From the NCBI GenBank assembly GCA_015501055.1, contig JADNYV010000109.1, forward strand, positions 1-64,000: a stretch of 64,000 nucleotides of DNA. The letters are read 5' to 3'. This DNA is from Mucidula mucida (Eukaryota; Basidiomycota; Agaricomycetes; Agaricales; Physalacriaceae). A program made the position numbers and the translations under genes. Positions 1 to 13,090 of the stretch are shown here, piece by piece (position 1 is the first letter of the stretch; every line of letters starts with the position of its first letter). The notes under the pieces were generated by a model. The model worked only from the letters and a program-made list of their open reading frames with translations. It did no database searches and was not told the DNA's origin.

Positions 1-2312
1 TAAGCCGTGAGCGCTACCAAGTCTCCGCTGCCTCGGAACAACGACGACTGCTATGCACTCTTGGAAACGACTCCGACCGCTATGCTGATACCAACACTCG
101 AAACCCGATATAATGATACACCACTACTATTATGCTATGCCTACGCAACCAACCTCTTTGGAGGATCTTCATCCCTCGAGTTCGCCTCTCGGGGGCTCTG
201 AAATGCTAGACGATGTGCATCTTCGCCTGAATAAAAGTGCAGCGTCGTTGCCCGAACAAAAACGTTTACTGTGCGCCTCTTCATTCTCTATCTACCCGAA
301 TTCGACGCTTACTTTCGTTCCCAGATCGACCAATTTTGCTCCGATTGATTTTTGTTGAGCGCTTCATCCCTGGCTCGGCGGGCTCTGAAAAGTTTAGACG
401 ATGCACATCTTTTACAAAGTGACTCGTCGTTGCCCGAACGAAAGCCTGGTCTTGTGAGTCGACTCGTCTTTCTTATCGCTGTGACGCCTTTGACTTACTT
501 CTTCTCCTCCAGGCTGACCAAATATGCTCCGATTAAACATCGTTGAAGTGCTTCATCCCCTCGAGTCCGATCCCCGGGGGGCTCTGAAAAGTTAGACGAT
601 GTGCATCTTCCAAAGAAGTGCTGCGTCGTTGCGGGGAAGGATGTGTGAAAGGTAATTAATTGTTACTGTGTTCTGGTCTGAAAGTTCCATACTGACTCTT
701 CCCCCAGGTGGACCCAAGTTTTTTTACTCAAAGTTCCCTCTTCTTGGTCTGCTGATATTCTTACCGCGCCTCGATCGAACTCGGAGTGCCAAATGCTTGA
801 ACAATCTGGATGGCCACTAGGACTCTACATTCCCTCTCCAACTGGTGCCTCTGATTCTAGATGACCCTTGGCTTGACTAAAGCTTCTATTAACCTGACTC
901 CTGCGATTTCTCATCAACGTCTCTGTTTACTTTTTTTGTTCCTCAAGACAAATGCCTCTTGTCATGTACCGTAGAACGAATATATGTATTGTGTGTTTTC
1001 CTATGAATCGTTGTCATCACCGTAAGATGCAGTATGTCTCTCTAGGAGGGTCTGAACCTGACTTGCCAGATTCGTTGGGACCTTCTGTTGAACTACTGTG
1101 ACTCGGAGGTGTCTCTAGTTTGCTTGGAGGAAGTTTTGAGAAGTGCGGGATAATGAAAGCACGCTTCTAAACGAATCAGCCTTTGACATAGCAAGAGCTT
1201 TCAATAATTGTGAGCTTGGTCCCAATGCGATAGTACCACAAGTCCGTCAAATTAGAGACGAGGTATGTAATAAGTAAAGCCAATGTACGGAACGAGGATA
1301 AGGAAAGTGTAGAAGAGATTACGGATTATTGACAACAGTAAGCGGACTGGGTACAGCGGGTGCGGCAGCGCCTGGGGGGAGCATGGTGACGACGGAAGGC
1401 GTCCGTGGATGATTCAAGGACACGGAACTGCCGGCCTCTGGTGGAGGCGAATACGTAGGTCGAAACATCAAGAAGGCAGATCACCTCACCTCAAGAGACA
1501 TACACAGAGCACGCGGAGATCATACGGAATACCTGCGGAGAGATGTCATCAGTTGAACGCTATACATAGCACTCATAGTATCGGGCTGAGGGCGAAGGTG
1601 ACTTGGTTCTGAAAACGACGAAGAGAGCTTTCACGATCATAAGCTCGTGAGCTTCGATATTGTGAGGAAAAAGATTGAGCTTGTCGGTAGGGAAAAAACT
1701 AGGGAACGTCGATATATATAGCTGATTCCTGCGCTTTAATTCGCTCTTATGGAACTGCAAAAGCAGCAACTGAAATGCGCTTTGCATCATCTCTGGCTAA
1801 AGCATCCATCAGATCCTGGAATATTTCCACGACAAGAGAACGTACCAACTCCAGCACGCATAGGCTCTATCCTTCGCGTTGCTGTGCCTCAGCTGCTACC
1901 TGGGATACATCAACCTCAGTCGCGCGATACAGATGGTCGTGCAGTACCCGCCTTTTGCCGCGCCTCCTCTTCCCTTCGCTCCATGAGCTACGCATAACAT
2001 TCGGTTCAACGCACTCTGTACAAATCGTCCTATTAACGCACCTCTGTAAAATATAAGCCGATAAATTGAACATGAAAGTGGGGCTACTCGCCCTTTCCAG
2101 CGCGTATCGTGTTATTGTGAACTTGAAATCCAACAAAAGCCGTGTAGGCAGTGAGCCCGACTAGGGAGTACACCACTGTACGGTGCACAATGTCTAAGAT
2201 GGGAAGCATGGGTGGTGGTCGAGCGAGAAGAGCGTTCGGTGACAGCGGGCCGGTAAGCGCTTAGTAAATTTGGTGACAGTTGTACGCGACAAAAAGTAAT
2301 GTACACTAGCAT
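1..2312. other. Intergenic region without a convincing gene
   Basis: No family is recognisable on either strand. The first 720 bases hold three degenerate tandem units (described separately). Short open frames between 1400 and 2300 overlap on opposite strands, have no splice logic that extends them, and resemble nothing I know. The downstream edge is the stop codon of the PHO88-like gene. Confidence 0.5.
166..735 (+). repeat. Three degenerate tandem units of about 190 bp
   Basis: Three related units begin near 166, 359 and 550. Each opens with a cttcatccc motif, followed by gggctctgaaa, then agacgatg.gcatctt, then a cgtcgttgc block. Units 1 and 2 go on to a ccaa.t.tgctccgatt block, whereas unit 3 diverges after the cgtcgttgc block. 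Spacing is about 193 and 190 bp and identity is patchy, so the array is old. Units 2 and 3 carry plausible GT...AG intron signals at matching places, and translations of units 1 and 2 share SLPE(Q/R)K and (K/N)(Y/F)API motifs. This suggests repeated exon-like blocks of an eroded gene, or a minisatellite. Function is unknown. Confidence 0.6.
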
Positions 2313-3018
2313 CTACTCCTCCTTCTTTGCTGTGTCTACCCGCTTCTCTGCAGCGGCTATAGCAGCGGCATCGGTCTGAGGGCCAGCAGCAGCCATGCCA
2401 AACATTCCTGGCGCAGCCTTGAATGGCCTTTCAGGAGCCTTCTTGCCAAAGATATGGATAGCCACAAGCTGGGCATCGTAGACACCCTTGAGGCCCATGA
2501 GCGATTGAATGAATAATGGCTGCGTGAATTTCATGTAACCGTGGAGGAACGCCATCATGGCCACGCCAGTGTACACCGAGCGAAGCTGTAGACCCAGAGT
2601 CAGAGCGAGGAGGATACGCGGACGTTACACGTACTAGTTTAGATGTCTCTGCAAGGTCATAGTCGCGCACTGTGGTAGTGACAAGCTGTCCGGGCTCCTG
2701 GGACATGGGTGACGGGGCTTCAACTGTAATGTGTCAATATAAGTAGTTGGACTCGGGAGAGACAGCAAAAGCGCGCACCGTATTTCAGGACGGTCTGGTC
2801 GTTCTTTTTCTTGATAGTAAACGACACGTAGTAGTATATACAGAGAATGATGGCCTGGGCCGCCACGTATCCAATGCGGGCATAGTTGAGGACGTCGGGA
2901 TCGTCAAAGGGTATTTTGCGGGCGACTGCAAGGGTCAGATAGCGTCGAGCGGGGCGGGATATGGCGCACCCTGCATCGCGCCCAGCGAGATAACCATGTT
3001 CTGCATTCCGGTGTTCAT
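2313..3018 (-). CDS. PHO88: PHO88 / SND3 family ER membrane protein
   Basis: This protein of about 186 residues matches Pho88/Snd3, a small ER membrane protein of the SRP-independent (SND) targeting route that was first linked to phosphate transport. It starts MNTGMQNMVISL, then a VARKIPFDDP segment aligns with the family pattern, followed by a hydrophobic helix (YVAAQAIILCIYYY), the VTTTVRDYDL motif and SVYTGVAMMAFLHGYMKF. The tail carries the typical RPFKAAP motif and an Ala/Lys-rich end (KKEE). Three introns, all GT-AG, lie near 2941-2975, 2730-2780 and 2580-2640. The gene diverges from HSP60 across a 286 bp shared upstream region. Assignment is firm from motif order and length; the SND role is family knowledge. 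Confidence 0.9.
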
Positions 3019-3104
3019 GATGGGATGAACGAAAAAAGCAAAGGCGCAGACGTGGATGGTCGTGGGAAGCCGGGCCGGCAAAGCGGCTGACATCAGCTTT
3101 TTAC

Positions 3105-3114
3105 AGAAATTTCG
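3105..3114. promoter_or_regulatory. Heat shock element core between PHO88 and HSP60
   Basis: The ten bases aGAAatTTCg form the inverted nGAAnnTTCn core bound by heat shock factor. They lie about 190 bp upstream of the HSP60 start codon, inside the divergent promoter. A position upstream of a chaperone gene is what one expects; only one clean inverted pair is visible, so strength is unknown. Confidence 0.5.
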
Positions 3115-3259
3115 AGTGCTCCCGTCCCTTGCCCTTACTCTCACCTTTACCTCCTTCTCCTTGCTTTCTCTTCTTGACTGAAGACTAGTAAACCAAACGA
3201 GGTACGCTGCTCTTGTCGAGTTCAAACTCGTTGCTTATCTCTCTGTATTGCCTAGGTAA

Positions 3260-5177
<1,918 letters not shown>

Positions 5178-5475
5178 GCGCCTAGAGTCTCGTCGAAAAG
5201 TACTAGGGCATCTTGATGGATCATTAAAAGCTGACTGTATCTTATTTTCATTTAGTTCATTGCATTTCACCCCACTCAATCCACATTGTATAATGCATTC
5301 CTTGAAAGTTTTGGGAGCGAATACTAAAGATTTACGTATCATCTTCAGTCCATGGCGCCCAACATTGCCCATATGCGCGCGTCCGCTAGTCTGGTAGTGA
5401 GTACTAATACAGAAAATGCATACAAGTCACCCGTGTTGTACGTGTAGCATCTAATCTACATCGGTTAGAGCACCG
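5178..5475. other. Convergent 3' intergenic region
   Basis: HSP60 and the aldolase gene converge here. The stretch is A/T-richer than the flanks, holds no open frame of note, and presumably carries both polyadenylation regions. Confidence 0.5.
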
Positions 5476-6419
5476 TCAATACCCATCTGTAGCCTTCAGT
5501 CCTTCCATAATAGCCACGCCAGACGACCTAATGAACATGTCAACACAGCGAACCCACGACACTATATAGCACCACTCACGTTCCAACCCTCTCAGCCCCA
5601 GCCGCCATCATCTCCCGACACTTTTCCACACTCCTAATCCCCGCACTCGCCTTCACTTTAATCCCACTCGCGCGCTTCATCAACGCCACATGCCGCGCAC
5701 TCGCGCCGCTGCTGCCCCCCGCGAACCCCGTGCACGTCTTGACAAACTGCGCCCCTGCCTCGGCGGCGATGAGCGATGCGGCGACGATCTCCTCGTCTGT
5801 CAAAAAGACAGTCTCCAGTATCACTTTGAGTGGCACGTCCGAGGTGGTGACGCAGGCGGCGATGTCGGCAAAGACGAGAGCGTAGTCTTTCGAGCGGAGC
5901 GCGCCAATGTTGAGCACCATGTCGACTTCGCGGGCGCCGTCGGCGATGGCTTGGTTCGTTTCGCTGTCGTGGGGTTGCAAGGTTTTGGCTATAGTTTAAT
6001 GGGAACGCGCACTTACAAGGCCTTTACTTCAGATTTCGACGCGCCGAGGGGAAACCCGATCACTGCACACGGTATAACGCCAGACCCCGCGAGGCGGCGC
6101 GCGACGTGCGGGATGTTCGCCCCGTTCACGCAGCAGGACTAGGGAATCTCTCAGTAATCAGCGCGCGTGAACAAGTTGACGTTTGGTGGGAAACCTTGAA
6201 TTTGTACTGGAGCGCCTCATCACAGAGCTTATCGATATCAGCACGCGTCGCGTCTGGTTTCAACAGCGTGTGGTCGATGTAGGATGCGAGACTTGTGTTG
6301 TCTGTGTTAGGCCCAGGGAGCACATGTACATGTTGAAAGGGGAGGTTTGAGGTTTCGTTCAAGATGGCCTTGATCTTGGGTTCGAGCAAGGCAGCCCATT
6401 CTGCGTTTGTTCGGTCCAT
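5476..6419 (-). CDS. Deoxyribose-phosphate aldolase (DeoC family)
   Basis: The enzyme splits 2-deoxyribose 5-phosphate into acetaldehyde and glyceraldehyde 3-phosphate in deoxynucleoside breakdown. Four exons (6195-6419, 6017-6138, 5580-5963, 5476-5527) give 260 residues, the normal length. Visible signatures are [13 protein letters not shown], the VIGFPLGA block, [11 protein letters not shown] with the proton-relay Asp, the Schiff-base lysine in FVKTCTGF, the second conserved lysine in [11 protein letters not shown], and [11 protein letters not shown] in the last exon. The last 52-base exon is needed to complete the phosphate-binding end; reading straight through the donor would truncate the protein. 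The third acceptor was chosen at 5964 because it restores [14 protein letters not shown]. Cytosolic; single gene without pathway neighbours. Confidence 0.95.
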
Positions 6420-7414
6420 GGCTCTGTATGAATCGGGGTTGGCATCTCGCTGGCTGGATGGCAATCGATGGGCTACGTACACTTACTTATGGCGGATGAT
6501 GGCAGTTTCTCAAGCATGGTACGGAGGCACATGATGGTCGTGTCCAGCCTCCAAACCACTGGCACGGCCCGACCCCGCGATCATGAGTACCATTCGAGAA
6601 AGATTGCTGAAAAACAAGATTGATTCTTGCCATCTCGTGCGGCAAGCCCTGAAAGTTTGACCCCCTCAGTCGTTCCTCGAATCTCTGTCCGCGTCCGCAA
6701 TTCAATACAAACAGTTGAGCCGCGGCGCTACAACTTGTGAATCAATTGAATGCTTTACGCGTCGCGCTGAAGATAAATCCACAACGGAGCAATAGAAAAT
6801 GCACGCATACTCAGATACCCATCAGGCTACTGTATATATAGAAACCAAGCTCATCTCAGCCGACCAGAACTTTCGCCTGCGATCAGTACTAGTGTTCACC
6901 GCACCCACAAGAATCAGTGCTCCAGTAACTTTCTATAACGCACTCGCATTCAAGAACTTCTGCCGTCTCCTTCGGAAGGCGATAAAATAGGCAACAGCTA
7001 TAAATCTACCGGTGGAGATTGTGTGGCGTAAAGATCAGAACACTTTACTATTTGACAGGCTGTGCCGTACGTCTCGAAAGGAACCCTATCCTTCAGAAAT
7101 ACGTTGGTTATACTTACTGCGTTCCTTGACCAACGTAACACAAAAGTCAACATTCGAGTCTGCAACAAGGGAGGGAAGGGGGATTAAACTACAACGTGCG
7201 AATATAAGTTAACATAGCCCATGAAAGAATGTGTTGTACAACTGGGACGGCGGGGGGAGGGGATAGGATGAACCGGGGGGCGTGGTATAGGAAAAACAAA
7301 CAAATCCACAAACAAAAGGACACAAAAACGAAAACGTAGGTATAAATCCTGTGGGGTAACCAAATCAATGCCATAACCTTCATCCCTCTTCTATCATCAA
7401 CAACATAATCCTCA
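6420..7414. other. Intergenic region, nothing recognised
   Basis: About 1 kb between the aldolase start and the end of the Ser/Pro-rich gene. Short open frames exist on both strands but have no family resemblance and no consistent splicing. The left part should carry the aldolase promoter. Confidence 0.45.
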
Positions 7415-9201
7415 TCATAGTGCGATGCCACTCGATCTATACACCATCCCGGTGCCAGTTCTGGGTTTCAGTCCTGTGGAACCCAGTGGTATCCTGGGAA
7501 CGGGCACCGGCCGTTCATTGGTAGTATGTGTTCCACTAATTGCTCGCGCGGGCAGTTTGAGGGCTTTCGGGGCCCCACCGGTGTACATGCTCTTACTTCT
7601 CTTCCTCTCTAGGGTATTTAATGGCGATATTCCCATTCGAGACGCCTGGTCCGCCTGTATCTGTGTCTTGCTGGGTCTGCGTATGCTGCCCGTCCTTGGA
7701 TTTGGTAAAGAGGGAAGCAATTTGTCTTTGTCTAGGGAAGGCGATGTCGGACTTGTCGGCGCTTTCGGGGCTTTGAAAACCTCATCCTCCTCCATGAGGC
7801 CTTGCTGGAAAGCCTTGTCGAAGCCGCGAATCGTTACAGGAGGATGATTGTAAGAGGAAGACGTGGACGTGGACGAATTACGTGAACGTGGGGGATGAAA
7901 CGAAGACAAGGATGACGAGGACGACAGACGCGGCCGAGGAACGCTATATCCAGAACTCATCGTCGAACGCCAGCCAGAAGCCAAGCTGGAGGCAGATGAG
8001 TGCAAGCGAATGCTCTGGTAATCTTCCGATCCTGCTTCGCTTGCAGAACGACGGAGATTAAGTGATGATAATTTCCGCGTAAGCGGTGACGGCGCATCTT
8101 CATCCTCACTGGAGGTAACGGTAAGTCCAATGTGTCAACAAGTGCGGTATGAACTTGCCTGTCGCTCCACCCTAGACCGGTAGTCAACCCTATGCCACCA
8201 CGCAAGAGTTTGCCATCTTTGTGTCTGACTCTTCGACGCGGGGTGTCACGGGAATCCTTCAGAATGGAAGATTTGGTCGAATTAGTAGTCACTGATTGAG
8301 CTGTCAGGCACCCGTACAAGAGCAAGAAGCAGTTTCTGTCAGACTCACGAACGCTAATCGTACTTGCTCTCGGATCAATCCCCTCGTCACTCGTCAATGA
8401 ATCCATGGACGTCGACTTTGGAAGAAGCTTGGACTTTGGGGAAAGTAGCCCGTGCTTCACCATGAGGTGACTAGGGTGAGTCGATAAGTCATGCAAGTCG
8501 GATAGGCGGCAGAAAACGTACGGAAGCGGAGTGTGCAAATCTAAACTGGAATCCGAGTCGCTTCCTTCGCCTTCGAGCTGTCTTTCGAGCTCGCCATAAT
8601 CGTCAATGAAACTATCTTCCCAGGTTGACGCCGCGGTAAACGTGCTACTTCGGTCGTAGGCCAAACCGATAGGCGATGATGCGCGTCTGCGAGTGGAGGA
8701 AGGGGGTCGAGATGTAGACGTAGATCGCGCAGAGAATGTGGTGGAAGCACTGCGGCGCGGACGCGGTGTCCGAGATATAATATCGGTGATCTCAGGCGAG
8801 ACGGACCGCCCAGTGGGAATGGAAGACGTGGATTGGGAGAGGGCAATAGGCCGGACGCTGCGGTCTGAGAATGTGCTCTTCCAGCTCCGGACGGACTCTC
8901 TCTTTGGTGCAGCAGCGGTGGTGGTGATGGTGGTTATGGCTTCAAGGTCATCGTCGTCGTCATCGGCGGGCAAGTCGTGCATGGATATACTGGATATTGA
9001 GTCGTCTCTGGTGCCGAGCAGGCGTTGTGCATCGTGCCAGGAGAAACGGGAAGGACCTGGCACGGGTGGCAGGGGCGACGCTGGTGGGCGCGACGGCGGT
9101 GGATTCGGGGAGACTGGGAGGGACGGCGAGGGCGGGATAAACGAAGGTGGTTCAGGGAATGACTCTAGCAGGAGAGGGACGCCCGCCGTTCTCCTGGACA
9201 T
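7415..9201 (-). CDS. Ser/Pro-rich disordered protein of unknown function
   Basis: I do not recognise this family. The spliced protein of roughly 540 residues is almost wholly low-complexity. It has a Pro-rich start (residues about 12-50), an acidic stretch (PADDDDDDLEAI), and several Ser/Arg/Thr-rich blocks. Motifs such as SFIDDYGELERQLEGE and VTIRGFDKAFQQGLMEEDE look like short conserved helices. No transmembrane segment or enzyme motif is visible. Introns are placed at 8471-8521, 8301-8348 and 8109-8158. The last uses a GC donor (AG|gcaagt), which is required to join SDR to SEDEDAPSPL in frame. Ser-Pro and Arg-x-x-Ser sites suggest phosphorylation, perhaps as a cytoskeletal or signalling scaffold; that is inference only. 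Confidence 0.75.
8109..8158 (-). other. GC-AG intron in the Ser/Pro-rich gene
   Basis: The donor reads AG|GCAAGT and the acceptor CCTCCAG. No GT donor nearby keeps the frame, and removal of these 50 bases joins two Ser-rich coding blocks. The strong flanking consensus is typical of GC donors. Confidence 0.7.
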
Positions 9202-10312
9202 TATCGAGGAGAAGAAAGAGAAATGTCACCGTGACTTGTGACAAAAAGATTTACCGCCCTTCCATGATATATGCTGTCTCTTCTCTTCCAGAATGGGACT
9301 GCCAGCACAAGGTTGCTGTTCGTTATGGCAGTGCCATCGCCCATGCTACGTACATTCTCCTCGTCTCTGGCGCGTAGCGTTCACTGCACGGATGCACACG
9401 GATTTTCCCTTAATTAAGATCTTCCCGGACCTGTCTATCGATCGTCGGCCCCTCTCTCTCCATGTGGCGCAATCTCCTATGCTCCTATTCTCGCTTTCTC
9501 AATTCTCAACTCGCCACGTCGGTATTCAGCACTTTGCACAGTATAGCAGCCCACAATACATGACCGGATCTAGCATGACCGGGCTTCATAATCGTCATCC
9601 TTGACAACCATTTCCCGTTGCTTGATGTCGAAGCTTCATCTACAGACTATGCCATACATGCCGAAATATAAAAGGTTACCTCGTACGTGCAGACGTCCAT
9701 TTAGGGATATGGCAAGCTTTTCGGCATGGCGGATAGCAGCATGGTACGAAACCTTCCTCTCCAACTTGCATGTTCTGATGACCTGCAGTATATTCTTCGA
9801 ATAGTAGAAGCTGCTGCTTTGTGCCCTTCATATCGACTACGGACTTCTCAAGTACGTAGCTTCCTGGTCAATATAGTGACGGTGAATCCCTCCAGACGGA
9901 AGAATTTTAGCGACCTGAACAAATGTCCAGATGTTCCGTAGTCTTACCCCCACATGGCGCATGGAGCACCTTTCCGCTTGAGCACGCTGCACAGCCTTCG
10001 AACGTTGGATTTCCACATAGTCGCCGACGGCATATTCCGAGCATCCTTTGCTTTAGTACTACCATCGTCTCGCGTTCTCTTCTATACCCATCAATTTCTT
10101 GTTCCGACGCTTTGCTATACTTACAAGATGACCTTTTCTACGTCAATCTTTGCGCCATAGCCAATGTCCAAGGACGATCGCTTGTGCGCTCCTTCGCGTT
10201 TTTGGATAACCGCAGCGCAAAACGCTATTAATAAAGACATGACGAACGGAGAGGCCTATATAGAGACCTATGGCTAAATGTTCTGACTTTCTTTGCACTC
10301 CTTCCTCTATCC
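9202..10312. other. Intergenic region, possible eroded F-box-like remnant
   Basis: This 1.1 kb holds no supported gene. Around 9725-10160 on the plus strand there are short pieces (MADSSMVRNLPLQLACSDDL and LSTLHSLRTLDFHI) that recall leucine-rich or F-box proteins. They lie in different frames with stops between them. I read this as non-coding or a decayed gene. The divergent promoters of both flanking genes must lie here. Confidence 0.35.
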
Positions 10313-12877
10313 ATGACCTCACGGCGCGGCCACTTTGAAGAGTCCACCGTCAATCTGATTTCTCCATCCTCCACGGTCGCGCCACATTGGCCGTCTCCCC
10401 AGAATCCTCGGGAATCTTGGGTGCGCGACAAGCTTTTTTCGATTGGTCCAACCATCTGAAAGTTGATACTAGGGGGACACACGCTACAGCGCTGCTTCAA
10501 GAATACAATCGATTTCTGACCAAGTTCTTAATTCTTCTTGGAGCCCTAGCTCGTTTATTGAGCATCCTCTAGTTTTCCCTTGGTGCGGACCCACGGACAT
10601 GGGGATCCAATGTGTCTCCCAACGTAGCCGAGCCCGACGACGAGCTACATTGCCCGACGGTCCGGAATGGCAAACTCGTTGAAGATAGCGACATATCCTT
10701 TTCCAGCCGCGGGATCGCCAATCTAGGATGCCTATTTATCCTATGCATCGGGATCCTCATGCTTTTGTGGGTTTTACTCTCTTGCTCCTTGGCCTGACGT
10801 CTGATCCCATTTAGCTTGGGTTATCCAGTGTTGTCTTACGTTCAAGAGCGATTAAACTCATCCAGCTCTGGCTCTAATTTACTGGGAGCCAATGCAACTG
10901 GACAGGTATTTGCTTCTGTGACGATCCTTTCATTTCCTTGTCATGATTAAACATGACCTAGATACCTGACATGGGCAACTTTGGGCTTATAGACCGCGAC
11001 ACTCCAGAATCGGCTTACACAAAGACCAGCTATCGGGACGGGTCAAAGTGGGTCCTGGTATTTTCGGATGAATTCGAGCAAGAAGGAAGGACTTTCTATC
11101 CAGGGGAGGATCCATACTGGGAGGCGGTTGACCTTCACTATTGGGTACGTGCCTACTTTACTGATCCGAGCTTCTTAACATTGAGCTGTAGTCGACGAAC
11201 AATTTGGAATGGTATGACCCAGCCGCTATAACCACCGTGGGCGGTGCTTTGAATATCACTCTTTCCGCAAAGCCAACCCATGGTCTGGATTACCGAGGAG
11301 GTGCGTTCGTTTTCGTACCCTCCAGGACGAGGCGCCTAATCATCTCGCAGGTATGCTGTCGACATGGTGAATAGCTTCGATCCTCCTCCCAGCTGCAAAG
11401 CGGCTGAATTGTAGGGCCCCAGGAACAAGTTCTGCTATACAGGCGGCCTTTTCGAAGTCGGTGTCCAGCTTCCTGGAGCCGCCGATGTGCAAGGCTTATG
11501 GCCAGCCATTTGGACAATGGGTAACCTTGGACGTGCTGGTTATGGTGCTACACTCGAGGGAACTGTGCGTTGATACCCCCAAAACCCTTTCTCTCTTCCC
11601 GTCCTCATACTTGCGAAATTCTAGTGGCCATATTCATACGACGCATGCGACGTTGGTACCGCAGCTAACCAAACCATCGACGGCAAACCCACCGCGGCGA
11701 CTACGAGCGGGTACGAATCCTCGAATTACGAGCTGTCTTATCTTCCTGGACAAAGGCTATCGCGTTGCACGTGCGATGGCGAGAGCCACCCTGGCCCGAA
11801 GCACAGCGACGGCACATACGTTGGCCGCGCAGCACCGGAAATTGATATGTTTGAAGCCCAGGCATGCCACCTCTTCGCAGTCGCGCAGCGGTACTCATTT
11901 GTAAACTTCAGGTAACTGACGGTGTTGGTTATGTTTCGCAGTCGGGGCAATGGGCTGTACGCTAGCTTCTAATTTCTCTTTCTCTCGCCCTCATTGTGAT
12001 GCATTTAGCCTTTCAACGAAGGCTATGTGTGGGATAATAGCTCGGCCAATTTGATTATTACAGATTCTACGGTGTCGACGCTTAATTCTTATATTGGAGG
12101 CGATTATCAGCAGTCGACTTCTGTGGTTTCGGAAACGGCGCAAGCGTGTTATCAGTATGAAGAGGGGTGCTTTTCAGTATACGCGTTTGAGGTGTGTTAT
12201 TCAAACTATCAAAGTAAACTATCAACGTTCGTCGCTCATTTTACTCTTAGTATAAACCTGGTAAGTTGGCCGCCAGCCAACCTACGTTCGAAATGTTCAT
12301 TGACGACTGTCAGGCTATGACGCAGATGACGCTGTCAGTAAACGTTCCACTCACTTGACACTCGCATGGTGCTGATATGCGTACTATAGTATATCAGCTG
12401 GGTCAACAACGGTACCCTCACATGGACTATTAACGCCGCTGGAGTGGGTGCTGACACTGGAGTCAACATCTCGGCGAGACCGGTTACACAAGAGCCGATG
12501 GTATGTAGAAACCGCACTTCCCCCCCAATCCCTACGCTCATCTCTGTGTCTGCAGTACTTGATCGCGAACCTAGGCATGTCCTATAACTTTGGCTCCATC
12601 GATTTAGACGACATGGTGTTTCCTGTGTACATGCTCATCGACTACGTGCGTGTATACCAGGATCCCAACAATATCAACTTGGGGTGTGACTCAGATGACT
12701 TTCCTACCGCGGAGTACATTAGCACGTAAGTCTTCCTCCTCGACACATGGGTTGCTCGTATGACCAAGCTGATGGCACGAAAGATATCAAGAAGCGTACG
12801 TGAACCCCAATCTGACAACATGGGTAGACGGTTACGGACAGACTATCCCAAAAAACTCATTAGTGGATGGCTGCTGA
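10313..12877 (+). CDS. SKN1/KRE6-family beta-1,6-glucan synthesis protein (GH16-like)
   Basis: This is a type II membrane glycosidase-like protein of the secretory pathway needed for beta-1,6-glucan in the cell wall. A Ser-rich cytosolic start is followed by EPDDELH, one membrane segment ([18 protein letters not shown]) and a lumenal GH16-like domain. That domain contains [70 protein letters not shown] and SQSGQWAPFN. It ends with [15 protein letters not shown] and SLVDGC. Fourteen introns are needed. Those I placed lie at 10421-10572, 10767-10814, 10906-10961, 11145-11191, 11301-11350, 11367-11422, 11565-11624, 11862-11911 (GC donor), 11957-12008, 12192-12250, 12261-12313, 12334-12389, 12501-12555 and 12726-12783. 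The first is 152 nt and could hide another exon. Fungi often have several paralogues, so I give no symbol. Confidence 0.92.
11862..11911 (+). other. GC-AG intron in the SKN1/KRE6-family gene
   Basis: The junction [22 protein letters not shown] requires a donor at CAG|gcatgc and an acceptor at cttcag. Reading through would insert a frameshift in the most conserved part of the protein. Confidence 0.75.
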
Positions 12878-13090
12878 GACGCAAAAGGACTCTCACATTA
12901 ATAATAAATCTACTTGACAAACATGAATCTGTAGCATTCTCGACTTCTGTATTAATGAACGTGGACAATCCGATGTGACAGCCAATAAATAGAGGATGGC
13001 GTTGTAATATCCAAGAAAGCAGAGTACTGGAATCGAGTGGTAGGGAACGACTGTCGTCGAGTCTAAATAATAATAATAATAATGTATCTA
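12878..13090. other. Convergent 3' region with an (AAT)n microsatellite
   Basis: The SKN1/KRE6-family gene and the F-box-like gene converge here. A short trinucleotide run of taataataataat type lies at about 13063-13082, directly beyond the F-box gene stop codon. No open frame is supported. Confidence 0.6.

Noticed and set aside
1409..2136. Small basic protein genes in the left intergenic region
   Set aside because: Overlapping frames on both strands, no motif, no family likeness and no consistent splice sites.
9725..10160. Intact F-box/LRR gene on the plus strand
   Set aside because: Only short leucine-rich pieces in different frames; no splicing joins them without stops.
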